Of a DNA stretch of 20,395 bases, positions 14,293-20,395 are shown in pieces; position 1 is the stretch's first letter; every line of letters starts with the position of its first letter. Position numbers and translations under genes: made by a program. The notes below the pieces were generated by a model, which saw only the letters and a program-made list of their open reading frames with translations, had not been told where the DNA came from and did not search any database. The stretch lies in NCBI RefSeq assembly GCF_946482535.1, contig NZ_CAMLRU010000025.1, positions 1 through 20,395 on the forward strand, given 5' to 3'. The DNA is from an uncultured Flavobacterium sp. (GTDB lineage: Bacteria > Bacteroidota > Bacteroidia > Flavobacteriales > Flavobacteriaceae).

Positions 14293-15642
14293 ATGAAAAA
14301 GTACTTTGTACTCCTGGCAATGACCGCTACGATAACAGTCACTGCCCAAACGGATAGTCGCTTGTATGATATTATTGAAGCCGTTTCTGCCCAACGTCTT
14401 GAAAAAGATATTCGCACTTTAGCCGATTTTGGTACCCGAAATACTTTTAGCGATACCATTTCCAAAACCCGAGGGATAGGAGCGGCCAGACGTTGGATCA
14501 AAGCGGAGTTTGATAAGATTGACAAAGACTGTAAAAACTGTTTGGAAGTTTTTTACCAAAAGGATTTGGTTACTCCTAAGGACGGCAATAGAGTTCCCAA
14601 AGAAGCTTATGTGGTCAATGTAGTAGCCATTCAAAAAGGGACCAAATATCCGAATCGTTATATCATCATGACCGGTGATATTGACAGTCGAAATTCGGAC
14701 ACCATGGATTATACCAATGATGCGCCGGGTGCCAATGACAATGCTTCGGGTATGGCCGGAACCATAGAAGCGGCTCGTGTTTTATCAAAGTACCAATTTG
14801 AAAACAGTATAGTTTATCTCGGACTCTCAGGCGAAGAACAAGGTTTGTTTGGCGGAAAAGGTTTTGCGGAATACGCTAAAAAGAACAATTGGGAAATCAT
14901 AGGCGTTTTAAACAACGACATGATTGGAAACATTGAAGGCGTTGATGGTGTCATCGATAACAGGACTTTCAGGATATTTTCAGAACCAACGCCCGTAACC
15001 GAAACCGAAAAGGAAAGAAACCAACGTCGTTTTTACGGTGGCGAAGTAGACGGAATTTCCCGTCAATTGGCACGTTACATCCACAAATCGGTAACTGTTT
15101 ATATGCCCGAAATGAATCCGATGATGGTCTATCGCTTGGACCGTTTTGGTCGCGGTGGTCACCATCGTCCATTTAACGATTTGGGTTATCCTGGTGTTCG
15201 GATTATGGAAGCACACGAAAATTACAACCGCCAACACCAAAATAATCGAGTTGAGAACGGTGTCAAGTATGGCGATGTTATTGAAGGGGTTAATTTTGAC
15301 TATGCCAAAAAGCTTACTGCGGTCAATGCCATTGTATTGGCCGGTTTGGGTTGGTCACCACCCGAACCCAAAAATGTAACTATTGGTGGTGTTGTCGAAC
15401 CTAATACCAAGCTCAAATGGGACAAAGTAGCCGATGATTCTGTGATTGGATATAAAATTTATTGGCGACTGACCACTTCACCACAATGGGAAAATAGTCG
15501 CTTTGTGGGTAATGTCGATACCTTTGAATTAAAGGGAATTGTTATTGATAACTACTATTTTGGCGTAGCCAGTGTGCATAAAAACGGCCAAGAAAGTGTG
15601 GTGGTTTTCCCTTCGGCGGTGATGAGAAGTACCGCTAAGTAA
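14293..15642 (+). CDS. Secreted M28-family peptidase with C-terminal fibronectin type III-like domain
   Basis: This is a zinc-peptidase-fold protein of the aminopeptidase Y/M28 group. MKKYFVLLAMTATITVTAQ is a signal peptide. The zinc-site pattern is mostly kept: D149 in APGANDNASG, E181/E182 in LSGEEQGLFG, D209 in LNNDMIGN and H291 in GGHHRPFNDLGYPG. The first ligand, normally His in an H-x-D motif, is Asp here (TGDIDSR, D129-D131). Residues from about 357 to 449 form a fibronectin-III-like module (PEPKNVTIGG, KLKWDKVADDSVIGYKIYWR). No T9SS tail is visible, so the protein is probably periplasmic or exported in another way. It follows the T9SS cargo gene by 10 nt. The convergent protease gene ends 3 nt downstream, with no terminator between them. 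Confidence 0.9.
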   Translation: MKKYFVLLAMTATITVTAQTDSRLYDIIEAVSAQRLEKDIRTLADFGTRNTFSDTISKTRGIGAARRWIKAEFDKIDKDCKNCLEVFYQKDLVTPKDGNRVPKEAYVVNVVAIQKGTKYPNRYIIMTGDIDSRNSDTMDYTNDAPGANDNASGMAGTIEAARVLSKYQFENSIVYLGLSGEEQGLFGGKGFAEYAKKNNWEIIGVLNNDMIGNIEGVDGVIDNRTFRIFSEPTPVTETEKERNQRRFYGGEVDGISRQLARYIHKSVTVYMPEMNPMMVYRLDRFGRGGHHRPFNDLGYPGVRIMEAHENYNRQHQNNRVENGVKYGDVIEGVNFDYAKKLTAVNAIVLAGLGWSPPEPKNVTIGGVVEPNTKLKWDKVADDSVIGYKIYWRLTTSPQWENSRFVGNVDTFELKGIVIDNYYFGVASVHKNGQESVVVFPSAVMRSTAK

Positions 15643-15645
15643 TTC

Positions 15646-16671
15646 TTATGGGTTCAGATAAAATTCCAGTCTTTCTCTGATGTTATGCAAAGGTGTTGCG
15701 ATGGCATTAACATATTGGAAATTACCATCGCGTTTGTTGTCAATCGATAATTGAATAGGGCAGGCTTCGCTTTGTATGGCATTGACCTTAAATTCATTTT
15801 GCGATTCATCATAAACCAAATAGGGCGCACCCGAAGAACCAAAACGGAAATAGCCTTTTATCAAATAACGCAAACCTTCAAGTATATAATTGCCGCCAAC
15901 ACGCTCCGGAAAAATACCAAAATGTTCCGTATAACCTTCAATTTGAGCTTTGTTGAGCAATTTACCTACCTCACTCGTTGGAGAACTTTGCAGGCAATAA
16001 TACTGTGCTTGCTCATCGCTTAAAACACTATAATCAATAGCAACACTTGGAATGGCTTTTATCACTTCTTTTGGAGTATTGATGATTTTGTAGAGTGCTA
16101 TATCATCGTTATAAAAAGTTTCGGTTAGTTCAACTTCTACCAAATAAGTATGCCTATTGATGGCCGGTTCGGCAAAATAGTTAGCCGCAGAAAAATGTGT
16201 TGTAAGTTCCGGATTGTTGTAAAAAAGATTGTCCTTAAACTGAATAATCAAATGCGCTTGACTGATTTTTTTCTCTAAAAAAGTGACCCAACGGGTATCA
16301 AAATTAATTTGTTTTAAAGCTTCAACTACAAATTGATAATCAGCCGGATTAGGACTGTTCCAATATCTTTTTTGAACACTTTCATCTAAGAGAAAGCATT
16401 TGAGAAATAACTGCTTTTGGGCATCATTCAAAAAAGGAAGAATCTCATGAGCAAAAATATGTTCCTCAATCGACTTAAAAATTTTAGCTTCAGTTTTCAA
16501 ATTATGCGCCACCGAAAGAATGTAACCCTTTCCGATATGAAAAGCACAAATATTATTTTCAAAATGTCTTCTGTTGGGCTCATGACTGTTTTGGGTAAAC
16601 ATGATGCGGAACAAAGGCGAAGTTTGCTCGTGGGTAAGTTCGAGTTGTTTTGAAAGTTTGTTGTTCTTCAT
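15646..16671 (-). CDS. Trypsin-like serine protease-fold protein, unsecreted, with large insertion
   Basis: I recognise no named family, but a chymotrypsin-type triad is visible. H56 lies in GKGYILSVAHNL, D190 in FYNDDIALYKI and S280 in FRFGSSGAPYLVYD (the GDSGGP position). About 134 residues separate His and Asp, against 45 in trypsin, so some 90 residues are inserted; they are mostly helical and charged (HIFAHEILPFLNDAQKQLFL). No signal peptide or membrane segment is seen, so it is likely cytoplasmic. I chose the ATG at 16671 (341 residues, MKNNKLSKQLEL). An in-frame ATG at 16719 would add 16 residues, but a -7 promoter match lies between the two. The gene is convergent with the M28 peptidase. 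Genes of this kind can be defence effectors or housekeeping proteases; no partner is adjacent. Confidence 0.75.
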   Translation of the reverse strand: MKNNKLSKQLELTHEQTSPLFRIMFTQNSHEPNRRHFENNICAFHIGKGYILSVAHNLKTEAKIFKSIEEHIFAHEILPFLNDAQKQLFLKCFLLDESVQKRYWNSPNPADYQFVVEALKQINFDTRWVTFLEKKISQAHLIIQFKDNLFYNNPELTTHFSAANYFAEPAINRHTYLVEVELTETFYNDDIALYKIINTPKEVIKAIPSVAIDYSVLSDEQAQYYCLQSSPTSEVGKLLNKAQIEGYTEHFGIFPERVGGNYILEGLRYLIKGYFRFGSSGAPYLVYDESQNEFKVNAIQSEACPIQLSIDNKRDGNFQYVNAIATPLHNIRERLEFYLNP

Positions 16672-16697
16672 ATGAAAGTAATTCGATTGCGATAACT

Positions 16698-16723
16698 CAA
16701 ATATACCAAACATATTCACTCAA
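16698..16723 (-). promoter_or_regulatory. Candidate promoter of the trypsin-like protease gene
   Basis: On the minus strand TTG (16723-16721) precedes TATATTTG (16705-16698), an exact TAnnTTTG, by 15 nt, slightly short spacing. Transcription would begin near 16694, inside the longer version of the reading frame, which supports the ATG at 16671. Confidence 0.45.
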
Positions 16724-16816
16724 CCGTTTTTTTGACCGATTATCTTATAAGTTGTTGATTAATAGCAACTAAATAGCGTTATTAGAAAAAAAAGTATTAA
16801 ATTGCCATTACCTCAA

Positions 16817-16859
16817 ATTGCAAGTGGAGACCAGAAACCACTCAAATCAACGGGGCAAT
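16817..16859 (+). promoter_or_regulatory. Possible structured RNA leader of the DUF4242 gene
   Basis: ATTGC (16817-16821) can pair with GCAAT (16855-16859), enclosing an inner stem AGTGG/CCACT (16823-16827 with 16838-16842). TTGCC at 16802-16806 could instead pair with GGCAA (16854-16858), an exclusive alternative. The segment is richer in G+C than the AT-rich sequence around it. It matches no riboswitch class I know; the stems are short and it may be chance. Confidence 0.25.
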
Positions 16860-16904
16860 ACCGAAAAGCCATAAGAGTAGGGTTTATTTAAAAATAATCA
16901 TCTT

Positions 16905-17177
16905 ATGCCTAAATTTATTATCGAGAGAGAAATCCCCGGTGCCGGTGATTTGTCAGCAGATCAGTTAAAAGGAATTTCACAAGCTTCTTGTAGCGTTTTA
17001 AACAAATTGGGCCCCGAAATTCAATGGATAGAAAGTTTTGTAACCGGAGATAAAATTTATTGTGTTTATTTGGCACCCGATGAACAACTTATTTTAGAAC
17101 ACGCCAAACAAGGTGGTTTCCCGGCCAACAAGATCTGCAAAGTAGTAAATACTATAAGTCCTGTGACCGCGGAATAA
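16905..17177 (+). CDS. DUF4242 family small protein
   Basis: This is a 90-residue protein of the DUF4242 type, a ferredoxin-like-fold family that includes the nickel-binding SCO4226 of Streptomyces coelicolor. The pattern is complete: MPKFIIEREIPGAGDLSADQL, then IQWIESFVTGDKIYCVYLAPDEQLI, then the signature EHAKQGGFPANKICKV with H66. Three cysteines (C29, C53, C78) are present. No signal peptide is visible, so it is cytoplasmic. It stands alone: a 185- to 233-nt leader region with possible RNA structure lies upstream, and a strong bidirectional terminator lies 3 nt after the stop. Metal binding is an inference from the family; the physiological role is unknown. Confidence 0.9.
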   Translation: MPKFIIEREIPGAGDLSADQLKGISQASCSVLNKLGPEIQWIESFVTGDKIYCVYLAPDEQLILEHAKQGGFPANKICKVVNTISPVTAE

Positions 17178-17180
17178 TTA

Positions 17181-17219
17181 AAAAAAAGCAACTTTAAGAA
17201 GATTAAAGTTGCTTTTTTT
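17181..17219. terminator. Strong bidirectional terminator after the DUF4242 gene
   Basis: The 17-bp perfect stem (17181-17197 with 17203-17219), core AGCAACTTTAA/TTAAAGTTGCT, has loop GAAGA and seven A and seven T on the two sides. It begins 3 nt after the DUF4242 stop and insulates the following SGNH gene. Confidence 0.95.
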
Positions 17220-17268
17220 ATTATTGGCTCTGCGCCAATTTTGACTACTAACCAATTAACTATATAAA

Positions 17269-18303
17269 ATGAATTTAAAACAATCATTGCTCATTGCTGT
17301 ACTGGTGAGTGCATCCAGTCTGGGCGCATGGGAATTTTACTGGCGTTCACAAGGTTTTTACCCCAATATTGATGATAACAAAGACTTATGGGCTGTGCAA
17401 AGAGCCAAAGTAAAATGTTTAACCAATGACGATGTCATCTTGATTGGATCTTCTCGTGTTCTTTTTGATATTCAATTGGATGAATGGGAAAAAAGCACCG
17501 GCCGAAAACCGTTGCAGTTGGCATCACCCGGTTCTTCACCATTACCTGTTTTTCACGATTTAGTGGAGAAAACTGATTTCAAAGGAACTATACTCGTAGG
17601 TGTCACACCCGGGCTGTTCTTTTCTACCACTTTTCCGGAAGCTTTTCCTTGGAAAAGACCCCAAACCAAAGTAGATCATTTTCATAATCGCACTTATGCC
17701 CAACAACTTAATCATTATATTTCACTGCCACTGCAAAATAGTTTAGTAATGATGTCTGGCAGCGAAGAGGAATGGTCTGATGATATAGATTTAAAAGCAT
17801 TGTTGGGCCGAATCAAAATAGGCAATCGTACCGGTGAACCTGATTTTCCTCCTTTTTATAATTTTAATGATACTCGTGTTGACAGGAATACTACCATGAC
17901 CCAGCGTACCGCTAAGGATACTGCATTTGCCAATTCGATCAAAAGGGTTTGGCAGTTCTTTGGGAAAGGTGCGCCACCACCCGATAAAAAAAGTACTATG
18001 GCTTTCTTTTTAAAAGATTTGGAAAAGTTTAAAGCCAAAGGAGGAAAGGTAATTCTGGTGAGATGCCCGTCTAGTGGAATGCTCAAAAAAGGCGAGGATA
18101 TGGCTTTCCCGAAAGCCACTTTTTGGGACGAGTTAGTAAAACATGCACAGGTGAAGAGTTACTACTTTGAAGATTATAAACAGCTGCAATTTGACTGTCC
18201 GGAATGGTCTCATTTATCAGCAACCGATGCTCGAAAGTTTACAATCGAACTTCTGAAAATCATGAAAGCGGATGGTGCATTGTCTAACCCTAAAACCAAC
18301 TAA
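17269..18303 (+). CDS. SGNH-hydrolase-fold protein paired with an MBOAT acyltransferase (AlgJ/AlgX/DltD-like)
   Basis: This 344-residue protein has an N-terminal hydrophobic anchor (LLIAVLVSASSLGAWEFYW, about 7-25) and a periplasmic domain. Block I is VILIGSSRVLFDIQL, with the candidate nucleophile S62 in GSSR. A block II-like LASPGSSPL (84-92) follows. The C-terminal catalytic block is CPEWSHLSATDARKF with H315. The acidic residue before that His is E312, where D-x-x-H is usual. It ends 2 nt before the MBOAT gene, so the two are cotranscribed and probably translationally coupled. By analogy with AlgJ/AlgX or DltD, it would pass acyl groups, delivered across the membrane by the MBOAT protein, to a polysaccharide or other envelope polymer. 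The polymer is unknown, and no polysaccharide synthesis gene lies in the window. Confidence 0.82.
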   Translation: MNLKQSLLIAVLVSASSLGAWEFYWRSQGFYPNIDDNKDLWAVQRAKVKCLTNDDVILIGSSRVLFDIQLDEWEKSTGRKPLQLASPGSSPLPVFHDLVEKTDFKGTILVGVTPGLFFSTTFPEAFPWKRPQTKVDHFHNRTYAQQLNHYISLPLQNSLVMMSGSEEEWSDDIDLKALLGRIKIGNRTGEPDFPPFYNFNDTRVDRNTTMTQRTAKDTAFANSIKRVWQFFGKGAPPPDKKSTMAFFLKDLEKFKAKGGKVILVRCPSSGMLKKGEDMAFPKATFWDELVKHAQVKSYYFEDYKQLQFDCPEWSHLSATDARKFTIELLKIMKADGALSNPKTN

Positions 18304-18305
18304 CT

Positions 18306-19721
18306 ATGTTATTTAATTCATTAAGTTTTATCGTGTTTTTGGTGATAGTGTTAGCACTGTATTATGCCAAATTTTTCAATTGGACGTTTAAAAAACGCAT
18401 GTTGCTTTTTGCCAGTTATGTTTTTTACGGATTGTGGAATCCACCATTGGTTATTTTGTTGTGGATTTCCACTGTAATTGATTGGATTACCGGAAAAGAA
18501 TTGGCCGTTGAGGAAAATAAAAGAAAGCGATTGCTGTGGCTGTTGTTGAGTATGTTCGTCAATCTTGGTTTTTTATTCTTTTTTAAGTACGGTAATTTTT
18601 TACTCGAAAATTTTACTTTATTAATGAATACCATGGGAATTAAATATAAGGCTTTGCCAATGGATATTATCTTGCCTATGGGGATATCCTTCTATACTTT
18701 TCAAACCATGTCTTATACTATTGATATGTATTGGCGGAAGACCGAAAGGGTCAAAACCTTCTTGGATTTTGCCTTATATGTGACCTTCTTTCCACAGTTG
18801 GTAGCCGGACCTATTGTTAGAGCAGGCGATTTGGTAACCCAATTTTACGAAGAAAAGCGAGCTACAGTAAATCAGTTTATTTGGGGTTTGTTTTTATTGA
18901 CAATTGGTTTGTTTCAAAAAGTAGTCTTGGCCGACACCTTATTGTCTAAAACTTCGGATACGGTTTTTAATTCTGATAAAGTGCTCAATACTTGTGATGC
19001 CTGGACCGGAACATTGGCTTTTTCGGGACAAATATTTTTTGATTTTGCCGGCTATTCAACCTGTGCCATCGGATTGGCTTTGATGCTTGGTTTTCATCTT
19101 ACCGATAACTTCCGATATCCTTATGCCGCGATTGGTTTCTCTGATTTATGGCGAAGATGGCATATCTCGTTATCCACTTGGTTAAGAGATTATTTATATA
19201 TTCCGCTTGGCGGTAATCGAAAAGGGATGGTGCGAATGTATGTCGCTTTAATGCTTACCATGTTATTAGGTGGTTTGTGGCACGGAGCGGCCTGGACTTT
19301 TGTAGTTTGGGGTGCTTTACACGGTTTCTTTTTAGTAGCAGAGCGCTTATTGAAAAATGTAATTCGCATCAAAATTAATGTCTGGAACGGTATCATTTTA
19401 GCATTAGCCACTTACACTTGTGTCAATTTTACTTGGGTATTTTTCAGGGCAAGAAAGTTTGAAACGGCTCAAAACATTATCGAATCGATGTTGTTTATGC
19501 ATACCGACGGAGCTAAAATTTTAGATACGTTTTCGATTGTTAAAGTTTTTATACTCATAACCTTAACTTTTATTTGTCATTGGACAATGAGAAATACTTC
19601 CATGGAGGCGGTTGCTCAAAAAAAATCTCCTCTAGTTTTAGGGTTGGTTTGGGCGGTAATGTTTTTTTTCATAGCGATTGCACAAGGCAATGGTGAACAG
19701 TTTATCTATTTTCAATTCTAA
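18306..19721 (+). CDS. MBOAT-family O-acyltransferase (AlgI/DltB-like)
   Basis: This 471-residue polytopic membrane protein belongs to the membrane-bound O-acyltransferase family. It starts MLFNSLSFIVFLVIVL, typical of AlgI relatives, and has about ten hydrophobic helices. Conserved signatures are ILPMGISFYTFQTMSYTIDMYW (122-143), FFPQLVAGPIVRAGDLVTQF (161-180), the amphipathic FSDLWRRWHISLSTWLRDYLYIPLGGNR (278-305, H286) and the catalytic histidine H326 in GGLWHGAAWTFVVWG. The enzyme would transfer acetyl or another acyl group from a cytoplasmic donor to the outer face of the membrane, for use by the SGNH partner encoded 2 nt upstream. It is complete and intact. The acceptor polymer is unknown. 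The minus-strand terminator hairpin beginning 17 nt downstream may also stop this transcript. Confidence 0.95.
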   Translation: MLFNSLSFIVFLVIVLALYYAKFFNWTFKKRMLLFASYVFYGLWNPPLVILLWISTVIDWITGKELAVEENKRKRLLWLLLSMFVNLGFLFFFKYGNFLLENFTLLMNTMGIKYKALPMDIILPMGISFYTFQTMSYTIDMYWRKTERVKTFLDFALYVTFFPQLVAGPIVRAGDLVTQFYEEKRATVNQFIWGLFLLTIGLFQKVVLADTLLSKTSDTVFNSDKVLNTCDAWTGTLAFSGQIFFDFAGYSTCAIGLALMLGFHLTDNFRYPYAAIGFSDLWRRWHISLSTWLRDYLYIPLGGNRKGMVRMYVALMLTMLLGGLWHGAAWTFVVWGALHGFFLVAERLLKNVIRIKINVWNGIILALATYTCVNFTWVFFRARKFETAQNIIESMLFMHTDGAKILDTFSIVKVFILITLTFICHWTMRNTSMEAVAQKKSPLVLGLVWAVMFFFIAIAQGNGEQFIYFQF

Positions 19722-19731
19722 AACTCAAAAC

Positions 19732-19763
19732 AAAAAGAAAGGAGGTCTGTTACCGACCTCCTT
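19732..19763 (-). terminator. Minus-strand terminator of the candidate small RNA
   Basis: The 9-bp stem AAGGAGGTC/GACCTCCTT (19739-19747 with 19755-19763) has a 7-nt loop. On the minus strand it is followed by TTTCTTTTTG, a proper U-rich tail. On the plus strand the tail is poor in T, so the main direction is minus. Confidence 0.8.
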
Positions 19764-19860
19764 CATTGTATGATTTTGATTTATCATCTTAACTTGCACC
19801 ACTTGATGCTTTATTATTGAATTCTTTCTTCAAGACCTTCAACTAATTAATCAAAATCAT
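19732..19860 (-). ncRNA. Candidate small RNA of about 130 nt (possibly 6S-Flavo-like)
   Basis: The minus-strand unit has a -7 promoter match, a predicted 5' end near 19860, a perfect 14-bp closing stem and a terminator. The stem pairs GTATGATTTTGATT (5' arm, 19862-19849 on the minus strand) with AATCAAAATCATAC (19781-19768). About 67 nt lie inside the stem, including a small hairpin TTGAA/TTCAA. No open reading frame of useful length is present. A long helix with a large internal loop and an adjacent terminator resembles 6S-type RNAs, including the flavobacterial 6S-Flavo motif, but I could not align it. The alternative is an extended 3' UTR of osmC. Confidence 0.45.
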
Positions 19861-19863
19861 ACC

Positions 19864-19889
19864 CAAATTTACTTTTTTTAAAAATGCAA
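19864..19889 (-). promoter_or_regulatory. Candidate promoter of the small RNA
   Basis: On the minus strand TTG (19889-19887) lies 15 nt before TAAATTTG (19871-19864), an exact TAnnTTTG. The predicted start falls at the beginning of the 14-bp stem. The spacing is slightly short of the 17-23 nt norm. Confidence 0.45.
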
Positions 19890-19924
19890 CACTGTTAAAA
19901 TTAGCACTTTAACATGAGTTTAAC

Positions 19925-19943
19925 TTTGCATTAGTAATGCAAA
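19925..19943. repeat. 19-bp palindrome downstream of osmC
   Basis: TTTGCATTAGTAATGCAAA is perfectly symmetric around its central G. It lies 19 nt past the osmC stop. Minus-strand sequence after it is not T-rich, so it is a weak terminator at best. It may be a protein-binding site upstream of the candidate small RNA promoter. Confidence 0.5.
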
Positions 19944-19962
19944 TAGGATACTTTTTTTTAGT

Positions 19963-20376
19963 CTAGGCGTTAAGCGTATAGCTGACGCTGATTTTAGTAT
20001 TCAATAGTCTTGAAATCGGACAATTGGCTTCGGCATCTTTGACCAATTCATCAAATTTGGCGTTGTCAATACCGTCAACTTTTGCCGTTAATGTCAGGTT
20101 TGAAGCTACTATAGTGCCGTCTTCAAATACAATTTCGGCATCGGTTTTTAATTCGGTTGCCGTAAAACCTGCGGCTTGTAAATTGAAAGCCAATTTCATC
20201 GAAAAACAGCCGGCATGGGCTGCACCAACTAATTCTTCCGGATTGGTACCAATGCCTTCCTCAAAACGAGAACCGAATGAATATTGTGTCTGATTTAAAA
20301 CGGTGCTTTGCGTACTCAAATGTCCTTTGCCGTCTTTGCCTGAGCCGTTCCAAACGGCAGTTGCTCTTCTTTTCAT
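19963..20376 (-). CDS. osmC: OsmC-family organic hydroperoxide reductase
   Basis: This thiol-dependent peroxidase reduces organic hydroperoxides. The 137-residue length is normal. The catalytic cysteines are C57 in GAAHAGCFSMKLA and C119 in EANCPISRLLN, the usual pair. NPEELVGAAHAGCF carries the conserved Glu that activates the active-site Arg. The start MKRRATAVWNGSGKDGKGHLST and the order of strands place it in the OsmC subgroup and not in Ohr. A short 19-nt upstream region is visible before the window end, so the promoter cannot be judged. No immediate terminator follows the TAG stop at 19965-19963; the first good minus-strand one is at 19763-19732, after the candidate small RNA. Confidence 0.94.
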   Translation of the reverse strand: MKRRATAVWNGSGKDGKGHLSTQSTVLNQTQYSFGSRFEEGIGTNPEELVGAAHAGCFSMKLAFNLQAAGFTATELKTDAEIVFEDGTIVASNLTLTAKVDGIDNAKFDELVKDAEANCPISRLLNTKISVSYTLNA

Positions 20377-20395
20377 ACCTAAATTATTTATGTTG

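Noticed and set aside
14969..15240. Minus-strand open frames opposite the M28 peptidase
   Set aside because: There is no recognisable motif or promoter, and both lie fully within the coding region of a strong gene.
16672..16719. Longer N-terminus for the trypsin-like protease from the ATG at 16719
   Set aside because: An exact TAnnTTTG promoter element lies within it, and the added residues show no signal peptide.
16750..16770. Hairpin AGTTGTT/AGCAACT upstream of the DUF4242 gene as a terminator
   Set aside because: It has no T-run after it in either direction and a G-U pair; too weak to call.
19768..19862. 14-bp inverted repeat read as ends of a mobile element
   Set aside because: There is no transposase and no target duplication, and only 67 nt lie inside; an RNA helix with promoter and terminator fits better.

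Overview
The window reads as chromosomal DNA of a Flavobacterium or close relative (Bacteroidota, Flavobacteriia). The evidence is the low G+C content, the near-absence of Shine-Dalgarno sequences, several promoters matching the flavobacterial -7 consensus TAnnTTTG, a secreted protein with a type IX secretion (T9SS) C-terminal domain, and protein sequences of flavobacterial type. There are 20 protein genes, one of them cut by the left edge. I see no rRNA, tRNA, CRISPR array, insertion sequence or phage gene.

Layout. (1) 1-4809, minus strand: a tight housekeeping run, tpx, dgkA, ftsK, lolA, then an LptF/LptG permease that continues past the left edge. (2) 4830-7944, plus strand: an arsenic resistance operon, arsR, a DUF6428 gene, an ACR3 arsenite exporter, a SAM methyltransferase and a thioredoxin-type arsC. 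Its promoter -7 box overlaps a 12-bp palindrome that is a likely ArsR operator. (3) 8006-9730: a TPR lipoprotein with its own promoter. (4) 9769-11272: a hairpin-rich intergenic element and lpd on the minus strand. (5) 11376-13285: a divergent pair, an Lrp/AsnC regulator and a Cys/Met-metabolism PLP enzyme. The intergenic region holds two AGTTTT-N-AAAACT dyads, and 7-bp AACAACC repeats sit at both gene starts in opposite orientation. (6) 13401-15642: a T9SS-exported repeat protein followed by a secreted M28 peptidase with a changed zinc ligand. (7) 15646-16671, minus: an unsecreted trypsin-like protease with a large insertion. (8) 16905-17177: a DUF4242 protein behind a possibly structured leader. 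(9) 17269-19721: an SGNH-fold protein and an AlgI/DltB-type MBOAT acyltransferase, a probable O-acylation pair for an unknown envelope polymer. (10) 19732-19889, minus: a candidate small RNA with promoter, 14-bp closing stem and terminator. (11) 19963-20376, minus: osmC.

How the genes fit together. The ars operon takes up and processes arsenate and arsenite in the usual way (ArsC reduces, ACR3 exports, ArsR senses), with two accessory genes whose biochemistry is unclear. The Lrp-type regulator probably controls itself and the adjacent PLP enzyme. Tpx and OsmC are peroxide defences. Lpd serves the 2-oxoacid dehydrogenase complexes. LolA and the Lpt permease serve outer-membrane biogenesis.

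The least explained items are the candidate small RNA near 19.8 kb, the inverted AACAACC repeats at the lrp/PLP-enzyme gene starts, the DUF4242 leader, the atypical M28 active site and the insertion-bearing trypsin-like protease. No item could be tested by search or folding here.
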